From Labilithrix sp. (GTDB lineage Bacteria; Myxococcota_A; Polyangia; Polyangiales; Polyangiaceae), in contig JAHBWA010000017.1 of assembly GCA_019637195.1 (NCBI GenBank), forward strand, positions 1 to 64,000: a stretch of DNA of 64,000 nucleotides. Direction: 5' to 3'. Shown piece after piece: positions 17,669 through 28,429 of the stretch; position 1 is the first letter of the stretch, and every line of letters starts with the position of its first letter. A program made the position numbers and the translations under genes. Below the pieces are notes generated by a model, which was given only the letters and a program-made list of their open reading frames with translations, had not been told where the DNA came from and searched no databases.

Positions 17669-18838
17669 CTATCCGCCCACGACGCGCGCGATGAACCACA
17701 CGCCGCCGGCGAGCGCCACCGCGCCGCTGAGGAGACGCACGCCGCGCGGCTCGAACCAGGGCTTGCCGCGGAGGAAGAGGACGAGCGGCAGCAGCACGGC
17801 GAGCACCGCGACCTGCCCAGCCTCGACGCCGAGGTTGAACGAGACGAGCGCCGTCGGGACCGCGCTCCGCGGCAGCGCGACCTCCTGGAGCGCGCCGGCG
17901 AAGCCGAACCCGTGGACGAGGCCGAACGGGAACGTGATCCTCCAGCGCTTGCTCGCGTCCTCGACGAAGAAGTTCTCGACGCCGACGTAGGCGATCGACA
18001 GGGCGATCGCGGGCTCGACGATCCGCGAGCTCGGCGACCAGACGTCGAGGACGGCGAGCGCGAGCGTGATCGAGTGCGCGACCGTGAACGCCGTGACGAC
18101 GGTGAGGAGCGAACGAAGGCGCGCCCGCGCGAGGACGAGCCCGACGATGAACACGAGGTGGTCGTACCCGGTGACGATGTGCTCGACGCCCATCGTGAAG
18201 AAGGACCAGAGCCCGGCGCCGTGCTCGCCCGACGAGATCGGCGACACGTCGGCGGCAGCGGCCTCGGCGCCCGCGCCGGGGACGGTGAGCTTGCGCTCGG
18301 CGCCGTGAAGGACCTCGTCGCGCGTCTCGCCCCTCGCGACGGCGCGCGCGATGTGCCGATGACCGCGCGCGAGGTCGTCGAGCAGCGCGACGTCGACCTC
18401 GAACGCTTCGCCGGCGCTCGCGCAGTCCCAACGACCGGCGACGAGGAGACCGTCCTCCTCCGTGAGCGCAGCGTCCGTGAGCACCGGCGCGCAAGGCGCT
18501 CCGCCGGCGCGGACGACGATCCGCGCGAGCACCTTGCTCTTCAACACGCCCCGGGCCGACGCGATCTCCGCCGGGGTGATGTGGCCGTCCCGGTTGGCGT
18601 CGAGGATCGGCGCCAGCGAGGCGACCTCGGCGCGCGCGAACGCGAGCTTGCCCACGAGGCTCGCCCCCGACGCGGTGTACTCGCCTGTGGAGAGGCCGAT
18701 CGTGTGCGCCGCCGCGGACGGCGACCACGACAGCGCGAGCACGAGCGCCGCCGCGGCGACGAGCGCCGCCGACGGCGTTCCGCGGAGGACGCGACGCGCA
18801 CGCCTCGCGACGCTAAGCGCGAGCGAGCGGGGCTGCAC
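17669..18838 (-). CDS. HupE/UreJ-family membrane protein with an EF-hand-like loop
   Basis: A 389-residue protein starting at GTG (18838). A signal-like hydrophobic segment (ALVAAAALVLALSWS) precedes SAAAHTIGLSTGEY, typical for the family. A 12-residue calcium-loop pattern, DANRDGHITPAEI, lies near residue 80 in the extracytoplasmic domain. The C-terminal half has about six transmembrane helices with family motifs GVEHIVTGYDHLVF, FGLVHGFGFAG and FNLGVEAGQ. HupE/UreJ proteins are associated with nickel or other metal uptake, but this longer subgroup with a large periplasmic domain is not assigned a substrate. The gene converges with the endonuclease gene. Confidence 0.85.
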   Translation of the reverse strand: MQPRSLALSVARRARRVLRGTPSAALVAAAALVLALSWSPSAAAHTIGLSTGEYTASGASLVGKLAFARAEVASLAPILDANRDGHITPAEIASARGVLKSKVLARIVVRAGGAPCAPVLTDAALTEEDGLLVAGRWDCASAGEAFEVDVALLDDLARGHRHIARAVARGETRDEVLHGAERKLTVPGAGAEAAAADVSPISSGEHGAGLWSFFTMGVEHIVTGYDHLVFIVGLVLARARLRSLLTVVTAFTVAHSITLALAVLDVWSPSSRIVEPAIALSIAYVGVENFFVEDASKRWRITFPFGLVHGFGFAGALQEVALPRSAVPTALVSFNLGVEAGQVAVLAVLLPLVLFLRGKPWFEPRGVRLLSGAVALAGGVWFIARVVGG

Positions 18839-19078
18839 GACCTGGGCTCTCTCCGACCACCACGGCTAGAGATAGCGCAGTCGCCGAGGAAAAAGGGCAC
18901 ACCGGCCACAGCGCGACCGCCGATTGTCGGGGCCGAGCGCCCCACGCGCCGAGGACGTCGGCCGCCGATGCGGCGCCGAGAAGCGCCCGAAGCCGTGGAT
19001 GTGCAGCGCGAAACCGGCGTGGCCAGCGGGACGGTACGGCGGTTGCTGCATCGAGGCGCAGAGAAAGGGATAACGACC

Positions 19079-19372
19079 ATGTCCGTGCTCGAGCTTCTCG
19101 TCCTGCTCCTCATCGCCGGTATTTGCGGCGCCGCCGGAAAGGCCATCGCCGGGTACTTCCCCGGCGGCTTCCTCGCGTCGATCGGCGTCGGCTTCGTCGG
19201 CGCGCTGCTCGGCACGTGGCTGGCGCGGCTGATCGGCCTGCCGGAGCTGTTCGCGGTGAACATCGGCGGGACGGCGTTCCCGATCATCTGGTCGATCCTC
19301 GGCTCCGCGCTCTTCGTCGCGCTCATCGGCCTCATCAGCGGGCGCTTCTTCCACCGTCGCTCGTACGTCTGA
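19079..19372 (+). CDS. GlsB/YeaQ/YmgE-family small membrane protein
   Basis: A 97-residue protein from an ATG preceded by a purine-rich ribosome-binding site (GAAAGGGA). It has three hydrophobic segments and the glycine pattern of transglycosylase-associated small membrane proteins: GICGAAGKAIAGYF, then GFVGALLGTWLARLIG and a C-terminal ALIGLISGRFF. Such proteins are often induced by stress and sit in the inner membrane; their molecular role is not settled. A gene for a Pro/Ala-rich membrane protein follows 11 bases downstream, so the two may be co-transcribed. Confidence 0.85.
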   Translation: MSVLELLVLLLIAGICGAAGKAIAGYFPGGFLASIGVGFVGALLGTWLARLIGLPELFAVNIGGTAFPIIWSILGSALFVALIGLISGRFFHRRSYV

Positions 19373-19383
19373 GGGGGCGGGCC

Positions 19384-20295
19384 ATGGGTCGACAGGACAC
19401 CATCGTCTTCGGAAGCGGAGTCGCGACCTCGAGCGCGACCGGCGCGACCAACGACGGCGCGCTCGCGGGCGCTCCTGCGGTGACGGCGCGCCGGCTTCCA
19501 CCGGTGTCGCCGCCTCCGCGTCCCGAGCGCGCCGGCCAGGGCGGGCGCCTCGAGCACGGGGCGCCGGGGACCACGCCCGCCTCGGAGCCGCTCGACGCGG
19601 ATTGGTTCGCGCCGACGAGCCCGATGCTCCGGCCGATCGGCCACGAGCTCGCGGAACGACGAGGGTGGACGCCCCCGCGCGCCGGCAAGGGGCTCGGGTT
19701 CGCGGTGGCGTCGGTGGTCGCCATCGCCGTCGCCTCGGCCGGCACGTTCTTCTTCGTCGGGCCCGCGGCGGAGACCACGCGTCCGGCCGAGCCGGAGCCC
19801 ACGTCGACGACGACGATCTCTCAGGCCGAGCTGACTCCGGACGAGGGAGCCCCGCCGATGGGAGCGACTCCGCTGGGGGGAGCGACGCCGCCGGCGGTGG
19901 CAGCGGCCCCGCTCACGGGAGCCGCTCCGGCGACGACAGAGGGCGCCGACACGGCGGTCGCGCCAGCGGCCGCGACCACGGCACGCGCCGAGCGCGCGAT
20001 CACGCCTGCCGACCTGCCGGCCGCGCCCGCCACGGCGCGGCGTGCTGTTGCGCCGCGCGCGAACGCGGAGCGACCGAAGGAGGTCGCGGAGACCTCTCTG
20101 CCCGATCTCGACCGAGCGGCCGCCGCCGCCGGGGCTTCCCCCCGCGACGACGCGCCGGCGGACAAGGCGCCGAGCCAGGCCGCGCCGGAGCCCCCCGCCG
20201 CCGCGCCGGAGCCCCCCGCCCTCGAGTACCAGGACGCTCCTCGAACGGCGCCGCCTCCGTCCGAGGTGCTCCCGGAGCTGCAGATCAAGCGCTGA
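19384..20295 (+). CDS. Hypothetical single-pass, Pro/Ala/Thr-rich membrane protein
   Basis: A 303-residue protein starting MGRQDTIVFGSGVATSS, preceded by a GAGGGGGC ribosome-binding site. The N-terminal third is disordered in character; a single transmembrane helix (GFAVASVVAIAVASAGTFFF) lies near residue 110. The rest is low-complexity Ala/Pro/Thr/Glu sequence ending in PPPSEVLPELQIKR. I recognise no domain. It lies 11 bases after the GlsB-like gene, on the same strand. It could be an envelope-spanning linker protein; that is inference from composition. Confidence 0.65.
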   Translation: MGRQDTIVFGSGVATSSATGATNDGALAGAPAVTARRLPPVSPPPRPERAGQGGRLEHGAPGTTPASEPLDADWFAPTSPMLRPIGHELAERRGWTPPRAGKGLGFAVASVVAIAVASAGTFFFVGPAAETTRPAEPEPTSTTTISQAELTPDEGAPPMGATPLGGATPPAVAAAPLTGAAPATTEGADTAVAPAAATTARAERAITPADLPAAPATARRAVAPRANAERPKEVAETSLPDLDRAAAAAGASPRDDAPADKAPSQAAPEPPAAAPEPPALEYQDAPRTAPPPSEVLPELQIKR

Positions 20296-20340
20296 GATCG
20301 GCGCGCGACCGGAGCGCCGCGAAGCGAACGCGGACGCCGA

Positions 20341-20378
20341 AGAAAAGAGAGACCCCCGCACGACCATTCGTCCGGGGG
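20341..20378 (-). terminator. Rho-independent terminator of the NlpC/P60 gene
   Basis: On the minus strand, a CCCCCG/CGGGGG stem around a 14-base loop is followed directly by a pyrimidine tract (TCTCTTTTCT). It lies about 140 bases beyond the stop of the NlpC/P60 gene and has the correct orientation for it. It may also help end the facing transcript. Confidence 0.65.
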
Positions 20379-20515
20379 CCCCACCGCACCACGCCTGCCA
20401 ACGCAACGCGGCTGTTCAGCTCGACCTACGCGACGGCGTGGCGGTCGGATCGCCGAGGAGCGCCACTTTCTTTTCTCCGACCGCGCGCTGCGGCACCTCG
20501 AGCGCGGCGCGTGCC

Positions 20516-20983
20516 CTACCGCGAACGCACGCGGAGGACCCGCTGCGGGACCGCGACGCGCCGGCGAACGACGCCAGCGCGCGAGTGGTAAGCGTCGATC
20601 ATCTCGCCGTTGCCGATGTAGAGCCCTACATGGTGACGCCACCACAAGATGTCGCCTGGCTGCATGCGCTCGAACGGCACGTCATCGAGCGCACGCCCCT
20701 GATCGGCGCTGGTGCGCGGGAGCTTGACCCCACCCGAACGCCAAGCCGCCTGCACGAGGCCCGAGCAGTCGAAGCAGTCGGGCCCGGTGCCGCCCCAACA
20801 GTAGCGCTTGCCGACCTGCGCGTGCGCGAACCCGAGCGCCGCCGACGTGGTCGGGTCCACGGGCATCTCCGGCCAGGCTGGCGCCCAGTCGCCCGGCAGG
20901 CTTCGCGTCGACGGGGCGGGCGTGGAGGAGCAGCCGAGCGCTGCGATCGTGAGGAGCAGAATGACGGCTACCCGACGAACCAT
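20516..20983 (-). CDS. NlpC/P60-family cell-wall peptidase lipoprotein
   Basis: A 155-residue lipoprotein; the start at 20983 (MVRRVAVILLL) places a lipobox (TIAALGCSS) properly, while the upstream start at 21019 does not. The catalytic domain has the Cys in DCFDCSGLVQAAW, the His in HHVGLYIGNG and the third polar position in DAYHSRAG, so the triad is complete. These enzymes cut peptide bridges of peptidoglycan (gamma-D-Glu-diaminopimelate type bonds) in the periplasm. The domain is of minimal length, without an extra SH3 binding domain. A terminator follows about 140 bases downstream. Confidence 0.9.
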   Translation of the reverse strand: MVRRVAVILLLTIAALGCSSTPAPSTRSLPGDWAPAWPEMPVDPTTSAALGFAHAQVGKRYCWGGTGPDCFDCSGLVQAAWRSGGVKLPRTSADQGRALDDVPFERMQPGDILWWRHHVGLYIGNGEMIDAYHSRAGVVRRRVAVPQRVLRVRSR

Positions 20984-21337
20984 CCCGCGATCGTGGTCGT
21001 CCGGGGCGCGTCGGGCCAAGTCCGTTGCAGCCCCAACGATGTACCGACGAGGACGTCGGCGTCGAGGGCTCGCGCTCGCCGCGGCTCGCCAGGCTGGCGC
21101 GAGCAGTCCAACGATGCGCCAGGGCGTCGACCGCGGGCGGCCTCACGCGGCGACCTCCGGCTGTGGCCCTCGGGCCGGCCGGTCCTGGCCCATGCCAGCC
21201 GATCGACGACGCAGGTGCCCGAAACGCCGAGCGCGGCGGCGCGGCACGCCACCTGCTGAGCCCGACGCGTGACCGTCCCTCAGCCATGGCGGCCTCGACG
21301 CCGTGACGGGCGAAGGGTCCCGGCCTACGCTGGAGCC
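20984..21337. other. Divergent intergenic region, about 350 bp
   Basis: Lies between the start of the NlpC/P60 gene (leftward) and the Uma2-type gene (rightward), so it should hold both promoters. Frames across it are Arg-rich and read as noise. A GGAG ribosome-binding site sits just before the Uma2 ATG. I see no clear sigma-70 boxes or palindromes. Confidence 0.5.
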
Positions 21338-22159
21338 ATGCGTGCTCCGACGAAGCGTGCGGTCGCGATCTATCCGGAGAACGACGACATGGGGGAGCAC
21401 GAGCTCCAGCGTTACATCGCCGAGCTCTTGCGCCCGCTCCTCGCGCGCTTCCTCGCCTCCCGGGGCATCGTCGCCCACGCGGGCGCCGACCAGTTCTTCT
21501 ACTGGGCGCCTGGCAACCCCACCAAGCGCATCGCGCCCGACGTGTACATCCTGCCCCGCGTCCGGCAGGACATCGCCATCCGGTCGTGGAAGACCTGGGA
21601 GACCGGAATCGTCCCGAGCTTCGTGCTCGAGGTCGCGAGCAGCGACGTCGCCAAGGACTACGAAGACAACCCGATTCTCTACGGAGAGCTCGGCGTCGAC
21701 GAGCTCGTCATCTTCGATCCGCACGCGCGCCCGGGCTCGCGGAGCCGCCACGTGCGCTGGCAGGTGTACCGGCGGATCCGCGCGCGCCTCGTCCGCGTGG
21801 AGGTGAGTCAGAGCGACCGCGTCCGCTCGAAGGTCCTTCGCGCCTGGCTGCGCGCGGTAGGCTCCGGCGACGCCATGCGGGTGCGCGTCGCGACCGGCCC
21901 GCACGGAGACGACCTGTTCCCCACCGAGGCCGAGGCAGAGCGCGCCGCCAAGGAACAGGAGCGCGCCGCCAAGGAGCAGGAGCGCGCCGCCAAGGAGCAG
22001 GAGCGCGCCGCCAAGGAGCAGGAGCGCGCCGCCAAGGAGCAGGAGCGCGCCCTGCGCTCCGCTGCCGAAGCGGAGGTCGGGCGCCTTCGCGCGCTCCTCG
22101 ACGCGCAGCGCCCTCCGCGCGGCCGCGCGCGAACGAAGACCGCGAAGGCACCACGCTGA
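21338..22159 (+). CDS. Uma2-family (DUF820) PD-(D/E)xK nuclease-like protein with coiled-coil tail
   Basis: A 273-residue protein. The first ~190 residues are a Uma2-type restriction-endonuclease fold: APDVYILPRV, then PSFVLEVASSDVAKDYEDNP and YGELGVDELVIFDP, which keep the Asp, Glu-x-Val and Lys of the PD-(D/E)xK site. The C-terminus has five perfect ERAAKEQ heptads encoded by a 21-bp tandem repeat, predicting a long charged helix or coiled coil, then a basic tail. The stop is one base before the recQ ATG, and recQ in turn overlaps trmO, so these three are likely one transcript. Uma2 proteins are expanded in myxobacteria and cyanobacteria; their biological role is not established. Confidence 0.85.
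   Translation: MRAPTKRAVAIYPENDDMGEHELQRYIAELLRPLLARFLASRGIVAHAGADQFFYWAPGNPTKRIAPDVYILPRVRQDIAIRSWKTWETGIVPSFVLEVASSDVAKDYEDNPILYGELGVDELVIFDPHARPGSRSRHVRWQVYRRIRARLVRVEVSQSDRVRSKVLRAWLRAVGSGDAMRVRVATGPHGDDLFPTEAEAERAAKEQERAAKEQERAAKEQERAAKEQERAAKEQERALRSAAEAEVGRLRALLDAQRPPRGRARTKTAKAPR
21938..22042 (+). repeat. Five 21-bp tandem units inside the Uma2-type gene
   Basis: Five consecutive in-frame copies of a 21-bp unit (GAGCGCGCCGCCAAGGA plus CAG; the first copy has one change) encode the heptad ERAAKEQ. Being a multiple of three and nearly identical, the array can expand or contract without breaking the frame. Confidence 0.95.
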
Positions 22160-22160
22160 A

Positions 22161-24157
<1,997 letters not shown>

Positions 24158-24161
<4 letters not shown>

Positions 24162-24934
24162 AGGAGCTCGTCGTCCGCCCCGTCGGGTTCGTGCGGTCGC
24201 CCTTCCGCGAGAAGGTCGAGGCGCCGCGCCAGGGGACGGCCCCCGGCGGCGCGGCGGGGACGGTCGAGCTGCTCCCGGAGTACAGGGACGCGCTCTCCGA
24301 CCTCGACGGGTTCGACCGGATCTGGCTCGTGTTCTGGTTCGACCGCGCCGAGGGCTGGCGACCGAAGGTGCTCCCACCGCGGAGCGAAGACAAGCGCGGC
24401 GTCTTCGCGACGCGATCCCCGCACCGCCCGAACGCTATCGGCATGACGGCGGTGCGCCTCGATCGCGTCGGCGGGACCGTGCTCCACGTCCGAGACCTCG
24501 ATCTGGTCGACGGCACGCCCGTCCTCGACATCAAGCCGTACATCCCCTACGCGGACGCGTTCCCGGAGGCGCGGAGCGGCTGGCTCGAGGCCCCGGACGC
24601 GCGCGCCGCCTGGGCCGTCGCCTTCGAGCCCGTCGCGCTCGAGCAGCTCGCCTGGATCGCGCGCGAGGCTGCCCTCGATCTCCGCGCGCGCGTGGAGGCC
24701 GCGCTCTCGCTCGGCCCGCAGCCGCACGCCTACCGCCGCATCAAGGAGACGAGCGACGGCGGTCGCGTCCTCGCGGTGAAGGAGTGGCGCGCCCGCTTCC
24801 GCGTCGAGGACGCGGCGCGTCGCATCGTCGTCGAGCGCCTCGCCTCGGGCTACCGTCCGCGCGAGATCGCGGAGGGGCGCGAGCCCGTGCACGCCGTCCA
24901 CCGCGCGTTCATCGAGCGCTTCGGCGGCGCGTGA
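24158..24934 (+). CDS. trmO: tRNA (N6-threonylcarbamoyladenosine(37)-N6)-methyltransferase TrmO
   Basis: SAM-dependent enzyme that methylates t6A37 in certain tRNAs, 258 aa. The start is the GTG at 24158, in a four-base GTGA overlap with the recQ stop. The N-terminal TsaA/UPF0066 domain shows VRPVGFVRSPFREK, then the signature SEDKRGVFATRSPHRPNAIGMTAV and DGTPVLDIKPYIPY. The C-terminal extension (about 160-258, with YRRIKETSDGG and EWRARFRV) matches the second domain of full-length TrmO. Coupling to recQ is probably just genomic packing. Confidence 0.92.
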
Positions 24935-24984
24935 CCTCCAGCGCGGGCGGGCGCGCTCCTCCGACGCCACGCCGGCGGGCCGAG

Positions 24985-26115
24985 TCACTTCGCGGGCGGG
25001 AGCGCCTTCGGGAGCGCGGGCGCGTCGGGATCGACGATCGGCGCGAGCGCGCGGATCTGCGCGTGGAGCTCGTCGCGGCGCTCCGCGCGCACGGTGACGT
25101 GCCCGAGCTTGCGTCCCGGCGAGGCGTCCTTGCCGTAGGCGTGGAGATGCGCGCCCTCCACGGCGAGCACGCGGTCCTTCGGCGGCAGCTTGCCGATGAC
25201 GTTGAGCATCGCGGACCAGCCGACCATCCGCGTCGAGCCGAGCGGCAAGCCGAGGATCGCGCGGACGTGGTTCTCGAACTGGCTCGTCTCGGCGCCCTCG
25301 GTCGTCCAGTGCCCCGAGTTGTGCACGCGCGGCGCCATCTCGTTCGCGACGAGCTCCGCGCCCGTCATGAAGAGCTCGATCGCGAGCACGCCGACGTAGC
25401 CCAGCGTGCTCATCACGCGGGAGGCGTGCTCCTCGGCGCGACGCTGGAGCTCCGGCGTCCACGCGTCGCTCCTCGGGACGGAGACGCGCAGGATCCCGTC
25501 GCGGTGCTCGTTCTCGACGAGCGGCCAGAAGCGCGTCTCGCCGTCCTTCCCGCGCACGCCGAGGATCGACAGCTCGCGCTCGAACGGGACGAGGCCCTCG
25601 ACGATGAGCGACGCGGCGCCGAGCGCCTCCCAGGCGCGCGCCACGTCGGCCTCGGTGCGGAGGACCATCTGGCCCTTGCCGTCGTAGCCGAAGCGCCTCG
25701 TCTTGATCACGACCGGCAGCCCGATGCGCTCCACCGCGGCGTCGAGCTCCTCGCGCGAGGAGACCGGGGCGAACGCCGGCGTCGGGATCCCGAGGCGCTC
25801 GAAGAACTGCTTCTCCTCGAGCCGGTCCTGGCTGACCTCGAGCGCGGCCGGGGGCGGGTAGACCGGGACGAGCTCGTTCAGGAAGCGCGCCGAGCCGACG
25901 GGGACGTTCTCGAACTCGTAGGTGACGACGTCGCTCTTGCGCGCGAGCTCGGAGAGGCGCTCCTCGTCGTCGTACGCGCCGACGCGGAGGTTGCCGACGT
26001 GCCCAGCGGAGGACTCGGCGCCGGGATCGAGGAACACGAAGCGCTGCCCGAGCGTGTAGCCCGCGAGCGCGATCATCCGGCCGAGCTGACCACCCCCGAG
26101 GACGCCGACGGTCAC
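24985..26115 (-). CDS. purK: N5-carboxyaminoimidazole ribonucleotide synthase PurK
   Basis: ATP-grasp enzyme of purine synthesis, 376 aa, that converts AIR, bicarbonate and ATP to N5-CAIR. It starts with GTG at 26115, overlapping the purE stop by four bases. Typical features: the N-terminal [18 protein letters not shown], then [18 protein letters not shown] (ATP-binding lid), and [19 protein letters not shown] C-terminal motif (here [20 protein letters not shown]). Length is normal. It acts directly before PurE in the pathway, and both are in the same operon, purE first. Confidence 0.95.
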   Translation of the reverse strand: MTVGVLGGGQLGRMIALAGYTLGQRFVFLDPGAESSAGHVGNLRVGAYDDEERLSELARKSDVVTYEFENVPVGSARFLNELVPVYPPPAALEVSQDRLEEKQFFERLGIPTPAFAPVSSREELDAAVERIGLPVVIKTRRFGYDGKGQMVLRTEADVARAWEALGAASLIVEGLVPFERELSILGVRGKDGETRFWPLVENEHRDGILRVSVPRSDAWTPELQRRAEEHASRVMSTLGYVGVLAIELFMTGAELVANEMAPRVHNSGHWTTEGAETSQFENHVRAILGLPLGSTRMVGWSAMLNVIGKLPPKDRVLAVEGAHLHAYGKDASPGRKLGHVTVRAERRDELHAQIRALAPIVDPDAPALPKALPPAK

Positions 26116-26705
26116 GTCCCGGCCTGCTCGGGCTCGCCGTCGTCGAGCGACGTCACGCTGCGGCGGTCGGAGTCGGGCGTGGAGAGGGAGCCGGGCGCCG
26201 ACTCCTCCGCGTCGGGCGCGACGCGCGGGTCGGGCCGGTCGAGCACGCTCTGCGTCTGCGCGTCGCGATGCCGTGCGAGCGCGGCGCGCGTGGCGCCGTC
26301 ACGGCGGGCGAGGAGCTGCGCGGCGAAGAGCGCGGCGTTGACGGCGCCGGCCTTGCCGATCGCGAAGGTGGCGACCGGCACGCCGGACGGCATCTGGACG
26401 ATCGACAGGAGCGAGTCGACCCCGCGGAGGACCTTCGACTCGACGGGGACGCCGAGCACGGGCAGGAGCGTCTTGGCGGCGGTCATCCCCGGCAGGTGGG
26501 CGGCACCGCCCGCGCCCGCGATGATGACCTCGAGCCCGCGGCTCTCGGCCTTCGACGCGTAGTCGAAGAGGAGGTCCGGCGTGCGGTGCGCCGATACGAC
26601 CCGCGTCTCGAACGAGACGCCGAGGCTGTCGAGCGTCGCCGCCGCGTGGCTCATCGTCTCCCAATCCGACACCGAACCCATGATGATGCCGACCTTGGCG
26701 CTCAT
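26112..26705 (-). CDS. purE: N5-carboxyaminoimidazole ribonucleotide mutase PurE
   Basis: Purine biosynthesis mutase, 197 aa, from the ATG at 26705 ([15 protein letters not shown]). The catalytic core is clear: [18 protein letters not shown] with the active-site His, [15 protein letters not shown], and [32 protein letters not shown]. PurE is normally about 160-170 residues; this one has an extra ~30 residue acidic, Ser/Asp-rich tail. It begins about 65 bases from a divergent c-type lipoprotein gene, so a promoter must lie in between. Class I type, judged by the linked purK. Confidence 0.95.
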   Translation of the reverse strand: MSAKVGIIMGSVSDWETMSHAAATLDSLGVSFETRVVSAHRTPDLLFDYASKAESRGLEVIIAGAGGAAHLPGMTAAKTLLPVLGVPVESKVLRGVDSLLSIVQMPSGVPVATFAIGKAGAVNAALFAAQLLARRDGATRAALARHRDAQTQSVLDRPDPRVAPDAEESAPGSLSTPDSDRRSVTSLDDGEPEQAGT

Positions 26706-26769
26706 GTAGCGCGGGACCATACCACGCACCGACTCGGCGAGGCGCGCCCGCTTCGGATATCCTCGGCCG

Positions 26770-27996
26770 ATGCACTTGGGCTTCGGTCGGCTGAGCTTGG
26801 GACGTTCGGGCGCGAGACACTCCAGATCGCCAGGCGCGCTCTGGCGAGCGCTGCTCTTGGTCGCGCCCACCTGCGTGGTCGCCTGGGGAGCCGGCTGCGG
26901 CGACGATCCGGCGGTCGTACCCGGCGACGAGAGCGATGCGGGCAGCGACGTCACGGTCGAGGCGAGCGCCCCGCTCCCCGACGCCGGGCCCGACGCCTCC
27001 AAGCTCGACTGCGCGTCCGACGTCGACGCCGACGGGATCTGGCGGCACCTCGAGTGCTCGGGCCTCTACGGCTCGTTCGCCGACAAGACCGTCGCGCCCG
27101 ACGTCCGGGCCTACACGCCCGGCGTCGAGTTCTGGAGCGACGGCGCCGAAAAGCAGCGCTGGGTGTACCTGCCGCCCGGGACGAAGATCGACATCAGCGA
27201 CTGGGACGAGTGGGTCTACCCCCGCGGCACCAAGCTCTGGAAGGAGTTCACGGTCGGCGGCAAGCGCATCGAGACCCGCCTCTTCACGAAGCTCGACGAC
27301 GACTCGTGGGTGCACACGTCGTATCGCTGGAACGCCGACGAGAGCGACGCCGTCCGCAAGGACGGCGGCGAGGTCATCTCCGGCATCGGCCCCGACGGCG
27401 GGCCGTACGAGGTCCCGAGCACCGGCCAATGCGACCAGTGCCACCAGGGGCGCAAGGATCAGGTCCTGGGGTTCGACGCCGTGAGCCTCGGCCTCGCGAC
27501 CGCGACCGGCGAGACGCTCGCCAAGCTTGCCGCCGACGGCCTGCTCTCGGCTCCGCCGCCGACGACGACGCTCGCCTTCCCGGGCGCCGACGTCGCCAGC
27601 GCCGCGATCGGCTGGGTCCACCAGAACTGCGGCTCGTGCCACAACGCGAACGCAGGCGCGAGCGCCGGCTTCAAGAGCCACTACCTCGTCCGCGCGAGCG
27701 ATCTCGCCCCAGCCGACGGCGGCGCGCCCGCACCCGTCGAGGCGCTCGATCTGTGGACGCAGGCCTACTGCGTCGACGCGTTCCGCGAGGATCCCGAGGG
27801 CGGCCCCTACAAGTACATCCGCGGCGGCTCTCCCGATCGCAGCTTGATGTCGATCCTCGCCGGCAGCCGCGTCCCCGCCGGCGAGCTGCCCACCGCCGGC
27901 GTTCAGATGCCGCCGATCGTGAGCCGCGCGGTCGACCACGCGGGCGTCGAGCTCTTCAACGAGTGGATCGCGACGCTCCCGCCGTGCCCGCCGTGA
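26770..27996 (+). CDS. Diheme c-type cytochrome-like lipoprotein (SO2930-like)
   Basis: A 408-residue secreted protein. The N-terminus has a long signal ([22 protein letters not shown]) ending in a lipobox. After an Asp/Ala linker, the body reads [24 protein letters not shown]-type [11 protein letters not shown], then [22 protein letters not shown], the order seen in SO2930-type diheme cytochromes. Two heme-attachment motifs are present: CDQCH (near residue 222) and CGSCH (near residue 292). So it should bind two c-type hemes outside the cytoplasm. Redox partner unknown. The family name is a resemblance by eye; the heme motifs are seen directly. Confidence 0.8.
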   Translation: MHLGFGRLSLGRSGARHSRSPGALWRALLLVAPTCVVAWGAGCGDDPAVVPGDESDAGSDVTVEASAPLPDAGPDASKLDCASDVDADGIWRHLECSGLYGSFADKTVAPDVRAYTPGVEFWSDGAEKQRWVYLPPGTKIDISDWDEWVYPRGTKLWKEFTVGGKRIETRLFTKLDDDSWVHTSYRWNADESDAVRKDGGEVISGIGPDGGPYEVPSTGQCDQCHQGRKDQVLGFDAVSLGLATATGETLAKLAADGLLSAPPPTTTLAFPGADVASAAIGWVHQNCGSCHNANAGASAGFKSHYLVRASDLAPADGGAPAPVEALDLWTQAYCVDAFREDPEGGPYKYIRGGSPDRSLMSILAGSRVPAGELPTAGVQMPPIVSRAVDHAGVELFNEWIATLPPCPP

Positions 27997-28026
27997 AGCG
28001 GCGCCTCGCGCCGTCACCGAGCGCCG

Positions 28027-28065
28027 AAAAGGCAGCGGGCCCTCGCTGGTCGGCGAGAGCCCGCT
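28027..28065 (-). terminator. Rho-independent terminator of the RNA candidate
   Basis: Minus strand: AGCGGGC and GCCCGCT arms (28065-28059 and 28040-28034) enclose a second CTCGC/GCGAG stem with a six-base loop, giving 12 base pairs. GCC and then TTTT (28030-28027) follow. The U-tract is present only on the minus strand, which sets the orientation. Confidence 0.75.
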
Positions 28066-28283
28066 AGACGTTCCTTACCGTGCTGAGTCGTGAGCGGATT
28101 GTCATGAACCCCTAGCCCGAAGGGCTAGGTGGGCGGCTCTGACCGCGCTTCAGGCTTCCGAATTATCCAGAGCTCCGGAGAGATGGTCCGGCGTGCACAA
28201 CGAGCGATCACTCGCCTCCCGGGTTCATTTACATAAGGGGATCATGAAAACCGCAAAGCACGAACCCGACAGAGGGAACGACT
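28027..28283 (-). ncRNA. Candidate structured non-coding RNA of unknown class
   Basis: About 257 nt on the minus strand, in a gene gap that is less GC-rich than its surroundings. Its 5' end (28283-28275) can pair with 28074-28066 over 8 of 9 positions, closing the molecule directly before a terminator hairpin. Inside, 28247-28237 pairs with 28112-28102 over 10 of 11 positions. A hairpin at 28129-28111 has a 7-bp CCTAGCC/GGCTAGG stem closed by the very stable C(UUCG)G tetraloop, which exists only in the minus-strand reading. A second 8-bp pairing (28228-28221 with 28111-28104) competes with the internal helix. A sigma-70-like promoter sits just upstream. Size and end pairing recall 6S RNA, but I find no conserved sequence of 6S, tmRNA, RNase P or SRP RNA. 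No coding potential is convincing. Confidence 0.6.
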
Positions 28284-28286
28284 CCT

Positions 28287-28315
28287 AGCGTAGGAAGCTC
28301 CGTCGGGTCGGTCAA
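28287..28315 (-). promoter_or_regulatory. Sigma-70-like promoter for the RNA candidate
   Basis: On the minus strand TTGACC (28315-28310) is separated by exactly 17 bases from TACGCT (28292-28287). This matches the -35 and -10 elements at five and three of six positions, including the key T, A and final T of the -10. Initiation would fall near 28,279-28,283. A 5-bp inverted repeat (TCCTA-CGC-TAGGA) covers the -10 box and could be an operator. Confidence 0.5.
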
Positions 28316-28429
28316 CGGGTGCCGGCCCTTTCGGCCGCTCGTCGCCGCCTCGCTGCTCGCGCCGACGCGGCCGGCCGAGGCGCCTGCAAGAAAGTGGGCC
28401 AAACGGCGCCGAGTCGGCACATCTCGAGC

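Noticed and set aside
28027..28283. tmRNA, RNase P RNA or SRP RNA as identity of the intergenic RNA
   Set aside because: No tRNA-like ends or CCA, no GAGGAAAGTCC-type RNase P core and no GGAA-tetraloop SRP hairpin are present. A 6S RNA identity is left open but not claimed.
28201..28320. GCAAAGC with GGTCAACGGGTGCCG on the plus strand, resembling parts of a cyclic-di-GMP (GEMM-I) riboswitch before the 28430 gene
   Set aside because: The conserved GGGCAAACC element and the tetraloop-receptor pairing are missing, and the helices, UUCG loop and terminator fit the minus strand instead.
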